From assembly GCA_015492195.1 (NCBI GenBank), contig WGFP01000015.1, positions 1 to 6,729 of the forward strand: 6,729 bases of DNA. The letters run 5' to 3'. The position numbers and the translations under genes were made by a program. The notes beneath the pieces are model-generated. The model searched no databases, had not been told where the DNA came from, and saw nothing but the letters and a program-made list of their open reading frames with translations. How positions within the stretch are numbered: position 1 is the stretch's first letter; each line of letters opens with the position of its first letter. The stretch is from Acidiferrobacterales bacterium (GTDB taxonomy: Bacteria; Pseudomonadota; Gammaproteobacteria; Acidiferrobacterales; Sulfurifustaceae). Shown in pieces: positions 1-6,665 of this stretch.

Positions 1-1493
1 CCCAGTCGCCGCGCCAGCTCGGCCATGATCCGATAATCGTTGCGCGCCTCGCCCACCGGTTCGATGAGACGCTCCCGCACACGGAAGATAGGACCATAGG
101 TCATGTAGGACTCAATCTCGAACATCGTCGTGGCCGGCAACACCAGGTCGGCATAGGCGGCGTCGGCGGTAAGCTGGCGGTCGATGCACACCAGAAAGTC
201 GAGCTTGGACAGGGTCTCGCGCCAGCGCGGGGTCTCCGGCCAGGAGGTGAGCAGCGAGGCGCCGTGAACGATGAGACCGCGTATGGGATAGGGCTTGCCG
301 TGCAGCACCGCGTCCACCAGGCCGCCGGCGTGGGACTCGCCGCGGTAGTCGCTGTACACCGGGAAGCGGTCGCGGGCCACGGCCCGCTCCAGCTTGGGGT
401 TGGGCACATGACCCGAACGGTTGATGGGAAAGTGGGAACCGAGCATGGCCAGACCCAAACCGCCGGGTACGTCCAGTTGCCCCGCCAGGGCCCACAGGGT
501 GAAAACCGCGCGGATGGCCTGGATGCCGCTGTTGGAGTATTCCAGGCCGGTGTACATCACCGGTGCCGCACCCGTCGCGTGGCAGATACGCCGGGCCAGA
601 CGGCGCACGGTCCCGGCCGGCACGCCGGTAATACTCTCCACGACCTCGGGGCGGAAGTGCTGGGTGTAGCGAACCAGGTCCTCGAAGCCCAGCGTCCAGC
701 GCTCGGCGAAGTCTTCGTCGTAGAGTTCTTCGTCGATCATGACCTGGATCAGCCCCAAGGCCAGCGCCCCGTCGGTACCGGGGCGGATGGGGATCCACTC
801 GGCGTCGCAGCGGGTCACCGTCTCGGTGCGGCGCGGATCGATGACCACGATCTCGGCGCCCCGCTTGCGCGCCTGCTCCAGGCGCTGCATGTCCAGCGGC
901 GGCGAGTCGGTGGCCGGGTTGGTGCCCCACACCACCAGCAGTTCCGCGTTCTCCATGTCCGAGAACATGTTGACCAGCATCCGGCCCATGGTGACGTGGG
1001 GGGCGATCATGGCGAACGAGACGTAGCACAAGGCCCCGACGCCCATGGTGTTGGGCGAGCCAAAGGGAAACAGCACACTGGAGGCCGACGACACCGCCAC
1101 CCCTTCGGGTTGAAAGATATCGCACAGCGAAAGCTCGAAGGCGCCGCGGCCGGTGTAGATCGCCACCGCTTCCGGCCCGGATTCGGCCTTGATTTTGTTT
1201 AACCGGCTTACGATCAGATCGTAGGCCTCATCCCAGGTGATGCGCTCGAATTCGTAGCTGCCCTTGGACCCGACCCGTTTTTGCGGATAGCGCAGCCGGT
1301 GTTCGGAGTAAATAATCTCGGGCGCATGCAGGCCCCGGCGACAGATCATGCCCAGGGGATGGCCCTCGTCGGCGGCAATGGTCTCCAGCCGCCCGTCGCG
1401 GATCCCCACCTTAACCCAACATCCGGCCGGGCAGATGCCGCAGATGCCGCGTTTTTCTTCTACGGCGCCGGTGTGGCCCACAACGTTATTCAT
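1..1493 (-). CDS. Molybdopterin (Mo/W-bisPGD) oxidoreductase, DMSO reductase superfamily, large subunit; 3' end off window
   Basis: The open frame runs from ATG at 1493 to the window edge: 497 codons, C-terminus missing (family members are usually about 650-800 residues). The N-terminus carries a [4Fe-4S] site of form C-x2-C-x3-C-x25-C (C18, C21, C25, C51), the mark of the superfamily. C51 is followed by Arg-Arg-Gly, where many relatives have Lys. C156, in a segment reading SPNTMGVGALCY, sits where the Mo/W ligand Cys is expected. Pterin-binding signatures follow: VWGTNPA (188-194), IDPRRT (218-223), RPGTDGAL (237-244) and LPATTM near 452-457. No Tat or Sec signal precedes the Fe-S motif, so I infer a cytoplasmic enzyme. 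The start is set by GGGAGG 5 nt upstream. Substrate cannot be told: formate dehydrogenase-like, thiosulfate/polysulfide reductase-like or acetylene hydratase-like branches share these motifs. GC is clearly higher than in the neighbouring genes. Partner subunits would lie beyond position 1. Confidence 0.93.
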   Translation of the reverse strand, partial: MNNVVGHTGAVEEKRGICGICPAGCWVKVGIRDGRLETIAADEGHPLGMICRRGLHAPEIIYSEHRLRYPQKRVGSKGSYEFERITWDEAYDLIVSRLNKIKAESGPEAVAIYTGRGAFELSLCDIFQPEGVAVSSASSVLFPFGSPNTMGVGALCYVSFAMIAPHVTMGRMLVNMFSDMENAELLVVWGTNPATDSPPLDMQRLEQARKRGAEIVVIDPRRTETVTRCDAEWIPIRPGTDGALALGLIQVMIDEELYDEDFAERWTLGFEDLVRYTQHFRPEVVESITGVPAGTVRRLARRICHATGAAPVMYTGLEYSNSGIQAIRAVFTLWALAGQLDVPGGLGLAMLGSHFPINRSGHVPNPKLERAVARDRFPVYSDYRGESHAGGLVDAVLHGKPYPIRGLIVHGASLLTSWPETPRWRETLSKLDFLVCIDRQLTADAAYADLVLPATTMFEIESYMTYGPIFRVRERLIEPVGEARNDYRIMAELARRL

Positions 1494-1502
1494 GAAACCT
1501 CC
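1494..1502 (-). promoter_or_regulatory. Strong ribosome binding site of the molybdopterin oxidoreductase
   Basis: On the minus strand GGGAGG (1499-1504 region) precedes the ATG at 1493 by 5 nt. It decides this start over any downstream Met, since the Fe-S cysteine cluster begins at residue 18 and must be included. Confidence 0.7.
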
Positions 1503-1539
1503 CTTTCACCCTCCGGGCACAGGAACCGACACCCGACTG

Positions 1540-1568
1540 AATTCGTATTATTTAAGCATTTATTAAGA
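1540..1568 (-). promoter_or_regulatory. AT-rich candidate promoter region for the oxidoreductase gene
   Basis: An AT-rich patch (TTAATAAATGCTTAAATAAT on the minus strand) stands out in otherwise GC-rich DNA about 50-75 bp upstream of the oxidoreductase start. It could hold a -10 element, but I see no convincing -35/-10 pair, so only the region is called. Confidence 0.3.
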
Positions 1569-1621
1569 GAGAGGTATTTCCGAAAGACGAAAGGGCCGGC
1601 GACTGTCCCGACCCGCTGGCA

Positions 1622-1651
1622 TTGACCGGACCAAAACCCGCGGCCGGTCAA
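1622..1651 (-). terminator. Hairpin just downstream of tRNA-fMet, possible terminator or processing signal
   Basis: Perfect 8-bp arms TTGACCGG (1622-1629) and CCGGTCAA (1644-1651) enclose a 14-nt loop. The hairpin begins 7 nt past the encoded CCA of the tRNA. There is no U-tract after it on the minus strand, so an intrinsic terminator is not established; it may instead guide 3' trimming. Confidence 0.4.
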
Positions 1652-1658
1652 ATGAATC

Positions 1659-1735
<77 letters not shown>

Positions 1736-1747
1736 ACAGGACCGCGA

Positions 1748-1776
1748 AGTCTACAATCGTGCATGGGTTATTTCAA
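1748..1776 (-). promoter_or_regulatory. Sigma-70-type promoter of tRNA-fMet
   Basis: On the minus strand TTGAAA (1776-1771) and TAGACT (1753-1748) are separated by exactly 17 bp. They are followed by a GC-rich discriminator (CGCGG, about 1746-1742) of the kind seen at stringently controlled stable-RNA promoters. Transcription would start near 1741, giving a 5' leader of only about 5-6 nt before the mature tRNA end. Confidence 0.72.
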
Positions 1777-1784
1777 GGAATGCG

Positions 1785-2525
1785 TCATGCCGGATCCGCA
1801 AGCCTGGCCGCGCCATGGGGATTGTCCTGAAGCCATTCCACGCAATACACGTAGGCGATCCAGCCCATGAACCCGCCTATCACGTCCAGCATGAATTCCA
1901 AAACAATCGGCGTTTCCGCCGGCAACGATACTGAAACGATGGTGGGGCCCAGCGTCAGCACGGCGAGAAAACCGGACCGGGGGAAACGGCTTCCGAAGAT
2001 GTCCAACGCCGCCTTCAGGGTTGGGATCAAACGGAAATCCTGCGCCACGAATACCTTCGGCATCCAGTAAACAAAAACAAATCCGATGACACCCAGTAAC
2101 AGAACAAATACGGAAGAATAGGTCTTCATGAGCTCATTCAGCTCCAGGCCCGTGACAAGCACGGCGACGTACGCCGCGATATTAAAAACCAGGATGGACA
2201 GAAGACCTGCTTTGATGATAAGCCACGCAAAATTTGCAAAAACCGCTTTCCCGTTGCTGATCGCCGCGCCGAAGGAGACCACATTTTTGCTCCGTGCCAA
2301 GGCATGGGAGACGCCGGCCATCAGGTAAAAGAATGAAGCCAACAAGACCGTCAGAAGGATGAGATGAAGGAAAGGGAAAGGCGGCTCCATCTCTGCGAAA
2401 ACGCGAAAGCGCATAATAAGCTGTACTAAAAACAGGGACCCGATCACCAACCAAACGCCCGGACTCATAAACACACGCACCGTCGCCCGCAGACGGCGTT
2501 CGTTTTCGCTATATGTGTCAGACAT
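1785..2525 (-). CDS. Multi-span inner membrane protein of unknown function (246 aa)
   Basis: The protein has about six hydrophobic segments at residues 23-39, 52-76, 97-125, 136-156, 184-201 and 207-229. The first 19 residues are hydrophilic and charged and are probably cytoplasmic. A conserved-looking segment before the last two spans reads FVAQDFRLIPTLKAAL (158-173); this layout recalls uncharacterised proteobacterial membrane families of about 250 residues (BPSS1780- or YciC-like), but I cannot assign one. The ATG at 2525 gives the longest frame, although no good Shine-Dalgarno lies in front of it; the next Met (residue 20) falls just before the first membrane span. It follows the cupin gene by 51 bp on the same strand with no clear terminator between, so the two may be co-transcribed. 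It ends 9 bp before the tRNA promoter. No catalytic motif is visible. Confidence 0.85.
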   Translation of the reverse strand: MSDTYSENERRLRATVRVFMSPGVWLVIGSLFLVQLIMRFRVFAEMEPPFPFLHLILLTVLLASFFYLMAGVSHALARSKNVVSFGAAISNGKAVFANFAWLIIKAGLLSILVFNIAAYVAVLVTGLELNELMKTYSSVFVLLLGVIGFVFVYWMPKVFVAQDFRLIPTLKAALDIFGSRFPRSGFLAVLTLGPTIVSVSLPAETPIVLEFMLDVIGGFMGWIAYVYCVEWLQDNPHGAARLADPA

Positions 2526-2576
2526 ATGAATCAGGCGCGGCGAAAGATCCCCGCCACAGCGGTAATGAATTTTGTT

Positions 2577-2852
2577 TTATCCAAGATTGTAATGTTTCCT
2601 GACCGGTGTGCGAATCTCCCACGTGCAGGTCATGCCGGCGGGAAAGGTGACCAGATCGCCTTCCCCCATTTGAACCGGCTCACCGCCTTCCGGCGTCACG
2701 GTCACATCGCCTTCCAGAAAGTAACACGTCTCCCGGCTTTCGTACGTCCAGGGGAAGGTGGAAGCCTCTTTGGTCCAGATCGGCCAATCGTAAACGCCCA
2801 TGACCTCGAGTTTGGCCGGCGAAGGATTGTGTTCAAGCAGAATATCGTCCAT
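2577..2852 (-). CDS. Small single-domain cupin protein (Cupin_3/DUF861-like)
   Basis: At 91 residues this is a complete single cupin barrel. Motif-1 region ETCYFLEGDVTVTPEGG (41-57) is followed by motif 2, GDLVTFPAGMTCTW (65-78), the pattern of the Cupin_3 family (the fold of EutQ and (S)-ureidoglycine aminohydrolase). An N-terminal GVYDWPIWTKE segment (19-29) is typical of this small subgroup. The canonical motif-1 His-x-His is absent, and the motif-2 His is replaced by Cys76, so metal binding, if any, must use other residues. No signal peptide, so probably cytoplasmic. The start is supported by GAGG 4 nt upstream and by a promoter at 2883-2912. Function is unknown: small-molecule binding or a minor enzymatic role are both possible. 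Confidence 0.9.
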   Translation of the reverse strand: MDDILLEHNPSPAKLEVMGVYDWPIWTKEASTFPWTYESRETCYFLEGDVTVTPEGGEPVQMGEGDLVTFPAGMTCTWEIRTPVRKHYNLG

Positions 2853-2860
2853 AAGCCTCT

Positions 2861-2880
2861 TTAAAAACCTCTGTTTTTAA
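2861..2880 (-). repeat. Perfect AT-rich inverted repeat in the cupin leader
   Basis: Arms TTAAAAAC (2861-2868) and GTTTTTAA (2873-2880) flank a 4-nt loop. The repeat lies between the predicted -10 box and the Shine-Dalgarno of the cupin gene. It could be a regulator-binding palindrome near the transcription start or a weak RNA hairpin. Confidence 0.5.
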
Positions 2881-2882
2881 TC

Positions 2883-2912
2883 ATTTTACGTCCCCTCTCA
2901 TGGGCCGGGCAA
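2883..2912 (-). promoter_or_regulatory. Candidate sigma-70 promoter of the cupin gene
   Basis: On the minus strand TTGCCC (2912-2907) and TAAAAT (2888-2883, 5 of 6 to consensus) are separated by 18 bp. The start site would fall near 2876, inside the inverted repeat, leaving a leader of about 24 nt. Confidence 0.45.
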
Positions 2913-3086
2913 GGCGCCTGTCTCCCCCTGAACAGCGGAAAAACAAACCACTGGTCAGAGAAGCCATGACTTTCGTCCCCGAATGGCGGATTCCCAATGG
3001 CTGAGATGCTATGGTAATCTCACTTACGGTTCACCACCCCAGGGCACTCTATCACATAAGTATCATAAGCCCGCGGTGACGGATAT
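2913..3086. other. Remainder of the divergent intergenic region
   Basis: This stretch separates the divergent cupin and secreted-protein genes. It contains a 6-bp inverted repeat TGAGAT/ATCTCA (3002-3007 and 3017-3022, 9-nt loop), a possible operator. A TATCAT box at 3061-3066 could be a -10 for the plus-strand gene, but no matching -35 is evident. I see no gene or RNA here. Confidence 0.3.
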
Positions 3087-3097
3087 GGAGGGTAGAG

Positions 3098-3337
3098 ATG
3101 ATGTGCATGATCCGCTACATAGGGGCCGTCTGCTTCGCCGCCCTGCTTGGCCTTTCCCCTGTGGCCTTGGCCGAGGACGGTTCGGATACGGATAACAGCG
3201 GCAAACGCTCCTCTCAAGACGCCGAGAATCAGAAACAGCCGGCACCGGAAATCAGCCAGGTTGACAAAAGTGAAGCGCAAAAACCACAGCGGGTGACCGC
3301 CACCTTAAACGATCTGAAGGTATATCCCCTGTTCTAA
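3098..3337 (+). CDS. Small secreted (periplasmic) protein of unknown function, 79 aa
   Basis: The N-terminus is a classic Sec signal peptide: short n-region with Arg6, hydrophobic core at 7-19, and cleavage site ALA|ED after residue 25. The mature part of about 54 residues is hydrophilic, rich in Ser, Asp, Gln, Lys and Glu and probably largely disordered, ending in a short hydrophobic tail (LKVYPLF). No cysteine follows the cleavage site, so it is not a lipoprotein. GGAGGG at 3087-3092 lies 5 nt before the ATG at 3098; ATG at 3101 is an alternative at 8 nt. A strong terminator follows 26 bp after the stop. It is the only plus-strand gene in the window. I do not recognise the family. The signal peptide, ribosome site and terminator together make it a credible gene. 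Confidence 0.78.
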   Translation: MMCMIRYIGAVCFAALLGLSPVALAEDGSDTDNSGKRSSQDAENQKQPAPEISQVDKSEAQKPQRVTATLNDLKVYPLF

Positions 3338-3363
3338 TCGGCGGAGGCGACCAATTAATCCGC

Positions 3364-3396
3364 ATACAAAAAGCCCCCGACGGGGGCTTTTTGTAT
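3364..3396. terminator. Bidirectional rho-independent terminator
   Basis: Two perfect 16-nt complementary arms (3364-3379 and 3381-3396) meet around a single central A. The core is GCCCCC/GGGGGC flanked by A5 and T5, so both strands yield a G/C stem followed by a U-run. It serves the secreted-protein gene on the plus strand and the nuoN and small-peptide transcript on the minus strand. Confidence 0.92.
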
Positions 3397-3411
3397 CGGC
3401 TCGAAAAAGCG

Positions 3412-3513
3412 CTAAATAATTCCCATATAAAGCAAGATCCCTCCCACGATCGCCAACACCAACAAGGCCAACACCACATAGTTGAATTTTCTTTTTTCTT
3501 GCATTTTGATCAT
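3412..3513 (-). CDS. 33-residue single-span membrane peptide downstream of nuoN
   Basis: A short frame runs from ATG at 3513 to TAG at 3414-3412. The N-terminus is strongly basic (MIKMQEKRK), followed by about 22 hydrophobic residues (residues 11-33, including VLALLVLAIVGGILLY), giving one transmembrane helix with a predicted cytoplasmic N-terminus. A G-rich Shine-Dalgarno (GGGGGG) lies 5 nt upstream; Met4 is an alternative start. It is 111 bp beyond the nuoN stop on the same strand and immediately before the shared terminator, so it is the last gene of that transcript or a short unit of its own. Single-span peptides of this size are known as accessory subunits of respiratory complexes (CydX-type), but a role with complex I is only inference. 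No homologue is recognised. Confidence 0.6.
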   Translation of the reverse strand: MIKMQEKRKFNYVVLALLVLAIVGGILLYMGII

Positions 3514-3546
3514 CTTGACCCCCCATTGATAATTGCCGTTCGTTAA

Positions 3547-3574
3547 ACATTAGCCCCTGTCGCCGCAATTTCAA
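3547..3574 (-). promoter_or_regulatory. Weak candidate promoter for the small membrane peptide
   Basis: On the minus strand TTGAAA (3574-3569) and TAATGT (3552-3547) are 16 bp apart. The -35 is good and the -10 poor. If real, the peptide gene could be expressed apart from nuo. Confidence 0.25.
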
Positions 3575-3624
3575 GTGGCCGTGCATCAACATCGACAAGG
3601 TTCGGCAAAGTTCTTGGGGGTCTT

Positions 3625-5070
3625 TTAACTCAGTTGTTTAATGGCCTGGCTGCATAAATCAATGATTACGCCGATCCACGGCATAATCGCGAGCAACAGC
3701 ATCACATTCACGCCCATTAGCAACCGCACGTCCCCGCCCGCAACAATCGGCGTTTTATCTTCCGCTTCGTCAAAATACATCAGCTTAATAATGCGCAAAT
3801 AATAGTAGGCCCCGATCACCGCAAACAGCACCGCCACAATCGCCAGCGGTACCATGCCTACACCGATAACCGCCTGAATCACCAGGAGTTTGGCGTAGAA
3901 ACCCACCGTCGGCGGCACCCCAGCCATGGAGAACATTAGAATCAACATAAGCAAGGCATACCACGGACTGCGCTGATTCAAGCCCTTGAAATCTTCCAGG
4001 CGCTCCGCCTCAAATCCGCTGCGCGATAGCAAAATAATCATGCCGAAAGATCCAAGGCTCATGACGGCGTAGATAAGAACGTAGAACATCGCCGAGCTGT
4101 AGCCATTCGGGGTGGCGCTCAAGATGCCAAGCAGGAAAAATCCCATGTGTGAAATCGACGAATACGCGAGCATCCGCTTGATGTTGTCCTGGGCGATCGC
4201 GATCACGTTGCCCACGCCCATGGACAAGACCGCCAGGATTACCAGGATGTCCTGCCATGACGCGGCGAGATTCTCCAGGCCGCCGATCAGGAGTCGGATC
4301 ACCAACGCAAAAGCGGCGAGCTTGGGCGCGGTACCGATATAGAGGGTCACCGAAGTCGGCGCGCCATGGTAGACGTCCGGCACCCACATGTGAAACGGCA
4401 CCGCCCCGAGCTTGAAGGCGATCCCTACAATGACGAACACCAAGCCGAAGATCAGCATGACATTGTCCGCGTCCATACCGGCAAGCGCGCGCCTGACCGC
4501 CGCAATCTCGAGGTTCCCGGTGACGCCGTACAATATCGACATGCCGTAAAGGAGCATGCCGGAGGCCATGGCCCCGAGCACAAAATATTTCATGGCCGCT
4601 TCCGTGGCTTGGCTTGAATCGCGCTGAAACGCGACCATGGCGTACAAGCTCAAGGCAAGTAACTCCAACCCCAGGTACAGGGTAAGAAAATGTCCGGCCG
4701 ATACTATGATCATCATACCCACGACGCCGAACAGGCCCAGCACAAAATACTCACCTCGATACATGCCGCGCGTTCGCAAATAATCGCGGGAATACACAAA
4801 AACGGAAGCCGTAACGGCATAAATCGCGAGCTTAAGGACATCCGCGAGACGATCCGCCACGAACATGTTACTGAACGTAAACACGGGCTCTGAGACCATG
4901 AGCTTGAAAGTAAGGATGGCGGCGCCGATAAGCGTCGCTTGCGCCAGCAGATAGGATACGATGCGCCGGCGTTCGCTCAGAAACAGATCTACGATCAGGA
5001 TCACGCATGCCATGGAGAACACAAAGATCTCCGGCACGGCGGGAAGAATATTGGGCATCTCAAAAGTCAT
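3625..5070 (-). CDS. nuoN: NADH-quinone oxidoreductase subunit N
   Basis: At 481 residues this is full length for NuoN, the antiporter-like subunit of the complex I membrane arm nearest the small hydrophobic subunits (A, J, K). It is hydrophobic throughout, with about 14 membrane helices. Key proton-path residues are present: E136 in LGLELLALSLYAM (equivalent to E. coli Glu133), K161, K220 in IAFKLGAVPFHMWVPD (Lys217), K250 in TAPKLAAF (Lys247) and K394 in FYAKLLVIQA (Lys395). The family signature VPFHMWVPDVYHGAPT is at 224-239. The start at 5070 has CAAGG 8 nt upstream, which overlaps the edge of the inverted repeat filling the gap to nuoM. nuoN is normally the last nuo gene. It is followed here by the small membrane peptide and then the terminator. 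Confidence 0.98.
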   Translation of the reverse strand: MTFEMPNILPAVPEIFVFSMACVILIVDLFLSERRRIVSYLLAQATLIGAAILTFKLMVSEPVFTFSNMFVADRLADVLKLAIYAVTASVFVYSRDYLRTRGMYRGEYFVLGLFGVVGMMIIVSAGHFLTLYLGLELLALSLYAMVAFQRDSSQATEAAMKYFVLGAMASGMLLYGMSILYGVTGNLEIAAVRRALAGMDADNVMLIFGLVFVIVGIAFKLGAVPFHMWVPDVYHGAPTSVTLYIGTAPKLAAFALVIRLLIGGLENLAASWQDILVILAVLSMGVGNVIAIAQDNIKRMLAYSSISHMGFFLLGILSATPNGYSSAMFYVLIYAVMSLGSFGMIILLSRSGFEAERLEDFKGLNQRSPWYALLMLILMFSMAGVPPTVGFYAKLLVIQAVIGVGMVPLAIVAVLFAVIGAYYYLRIIKLMYFDEAEDKTPIVAGGDVRLLMGVNVMLLLAIMPWIGVIIDLCSQAIKQLS

Positions 5071-5078
5071 ATACTAAA

Positions 5079-5158
5079 CCTTGCCGCGAAGACGCGAAGA
5101 AAAATGGGTTTTGCCTTCAGTTCTCTCATACTTTGCGTCTCTGCGCCTTTGCGTCGAA
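5079..5158. repeat. Imperfect inverted repeat of 8-bp units filling the nuoM-nuoN gap
   Basis: The left arm (about 5084-5104) is two tandem CGCGAAGA units followed by A-rich sequence. The right arm (5131-5155) is three tandem units, CTTTGCGT, CTCTGCGC and CTTTGCGT. Read on the opposite strand the arms share an ACGCRAAG-type unit and can fold into an imperfect hairpin with a loop of about 26 nt. From general knowledge, sequences of this type recur in intergenic gaps of many bacterial genomes as small non-autonomous repeats. It ends 6-9 bp from the nuoM stop, and its other edge abuts the nuoN ribosome site. There is no second copy in this window. Confidence 0.7.
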
Positions 5159-5163
5159 CGATA

Positions 5164-6645
5164 TTACAATTTCGATACCGACACCTGTTGCAGCAGATGT
5201 TCAACAGAAGCGTGCAACACATCCAGAAACGGAAACGGCCACAGCCCCAGAACAAGCACGGGCACCGCGAGCAATACCAGAAAAAGTATCTCGCGCGCCG
5301 TCACATCCGTCAGCGTCTTCACGCCGTCATTCACGACTTTTCCGAAAATAACGCGCTTGTACATCCACAGCGTATAGGCGGCGCCGAATATCAATATGGT
5401 CGCGGCCGCGAACGCATACCACACATTCACTTGGAACGCGCCCAGGATCACCAGGAATTCGCCCACGAATCCGGAAGTCCCGGGCAGACCGGCATTGGCC
5501 AGGGCGAAGAGCATCATAAAAGCGGCGAAGACGGGCATGGTGTTGGCGACGCCGCCGTAATCCTTGATCAAACGGGAATGCAGGCGGTCATACATAATGC
5601 CGACGCACAGGAACAATGCCCCTGAGATGAATCCGTGCGAGATCATTTGCACGATACCGCCTTCGATGCCCTGGGCATTAAACATGAAAAACCCAAGCGT
5701 TACGAAACCCATGTGGGCGATCGACGAGTACGCGATCAGCTTTTTCATATCTTCCTGCACCAGCGCCACAAGAGCGATGTACACCACGGCGATAAGCGAC
5801 AGCGCGATCATCAGCCACGCGAGTTCGTGGCTGGCATCCGGAAGAATCGGCATGGAAAAACGCAGCAATCCGTAGCCTCCCATCTTCAACATGATGGCGG
5901 CCAGGATCACCGAGCCGCCGGTCGGCGCCTCCACGTGCGCGTCCGGCAGCCAGGTATGCACCGGCCACATGGGTATCTTGACCGCAAACGCCGCAAGGAA
6001 GGCGAGGAAAATCAGAATCTGTTCGGTGAGACCGAGCTTCAGATCATGGAAAGTCAGGATGTCGAAGCTGCCTTCCGCCTGGTAATAAAGATAAATAAAC
6101 GCCACCAGCATCAACACCGAACCGATAAACGTGTACAGAAAAAACTTGATGGTGGCGTATACCCGGTTCGCCCCGCCCCACAGGCCGATGATGATGAACA
6201 TCGGCACCAACATCGCCTCCCAGAATACGTAAAAAAGAATGGCGTCCAGGGCGCTGAACACCCCGATCATCAGTCCTTCCATGATCAAAAACGCCGCCAA
6301 GTACTGAGCGACTTTCTTTTGGATCACCTGCCAGGCGGAAATGACCACAAGCACCGTGGTGAAACTGGTCAACAGAATCAACAGCAACGAGATGCCGTCC
6401 ACCCCCACGTGGTAGCGGATATTGAACGCCTCGATCCAGCTGTAGTTCTCCACGAACTGCATCGTGTAGGTATTCAGATTGAAACCGGTATAAAGAGGGA
6501 TGGTGGCGATGAATGTCAGCACGGCAACCACCAGACTCAACCATCGGGCAAGGGGCGCGTTGCGGTCGCCGCCGGTCGCCAAGACCAGCACACCGCCGAC
6601 GATCGGTAGCCAGATTGCGATGCTCAAGATATATTGGGAAACCAT
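5164..6645 (-). CDS. nuoM: NADH-quinone oxidoreductase subunit M
   Basis: At 493 residues this is full length for NuoM, the middle antiporter-like subunit of the complex I membrane arm; about 14 membrane helices are expected. The functional residues are in place: E143 in FYVFWEAMLVPMF (E. coli Glu144), K223 in AVKIPMWPVHTWLPDAH (Lys234), K254 in IMLKMGGYG (Lys265) and E397 in GFVGEFLVI (Glu407). H311 (in SSIAHMGF) and H337 (in MISHGF) match conserved channel histidines. The start at 6645 lies 20 bp after the nuoL stop. The only Shine-Dalgarno candidate, GGGGA, is 11 nt upstream, somewhat far, so translational coupling to nuoL is plausible. The gene closes with TAA at 5166-5164. Confidence 0.98.
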   Translation of the reverse strand: MVSQYILSIAIWLPIVGGVLVLATGGDRNAPLARWLSLVVAVLTFIATIPLYTGFNLNTYTMQFVENYSWIEAFNIRYHVGVDGISLLLILLTSFTTVLVVISAWQVIQKKVAQYLAAFLIMEGLMIGVFSALDAILFYVFWEAMLVPMFIIIGLWGGANRVYATIKFFLYTFIGSVLMLVAFIYLYYQAEGSFDILTFHDLKLGLTEQILIFLAFLAAFAVKIPMWPVHTWLPDAHVEAPTGGSVILAAIMLKMGGYGLLRFSMPILPDASHELAWLMIALSLIAVVYIALVALVQEDMKKLIAYSSIAHMGFVTLGFFMFNAQGIEGGIVQMISHGFISGALFLCVGIMYDRLHSRLIKDYGGVANTMPVFAAFMMLFALANAGLPGTSGFVGEFLVILGAFQVNVWYAFAAATILIFGAAYTLWMYKRVIFGKVVNDGVKTLTDVTAREILFLVLLAVPVLVLGLWPFPFLDVLHASVEHLLQQVSVSKL

Positions 6646-6665
6646 GGATCAGCCAGTCCCCGTTA

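Noticed and set aside
112..1125. Minus-strand 337-codon frame within the oxidoreductase gene
   Set aside because: It is out of frame with the motif-bearing frame and gives an Arg/Gly/His-rich product without recognisable domains.
264..1202. Long plus-strand open frame (312 codons) opposite the oxidoreductase gene
   Set aside because: It is an antisense shadow of a GC-rich coding frame: low-complexity, His/Gly/Arg-rich product with no motif, while the opposite strand has full Fe-S and pterin signatures.
1576..1596. Partial resemblance of a GAAAGACGAAAGG stretch to the 8-bp units of the nuoM-nuoN repeat
   Set aside because: The match is short, its period is nearer 7 than 8, and no inverted arm accompanies it; chance similarity is likelier.
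2526..2864. Plus-strand 112-codon frame starting at the CATATG palindrome
   Set aside because: It is the antisense shadow of the cupin gene; no Shine-Dalgarno and no domain.
3305..3598. 97-codon minus-strand frame across the terminator
   Set aside because: It reads through a strong terminator and overlaps both the secreted-protein gene and the better-supported 33-codon membrane peptide in another frame.
5067..5255. 62-codon minus-strand frame spanning the nuoM end and the repeat
   Set aside because: Its second half is simply the translated repeat element and its first half is out-of-frame nuoM; not a credible gene.
5635..6609. Plus-strand 324-codon frame opposite nuoM
   Set aside because: Antisense of a hydrophobic protein gives a polar His/Gln/Arg-rich translation; no ribosome site or motif.
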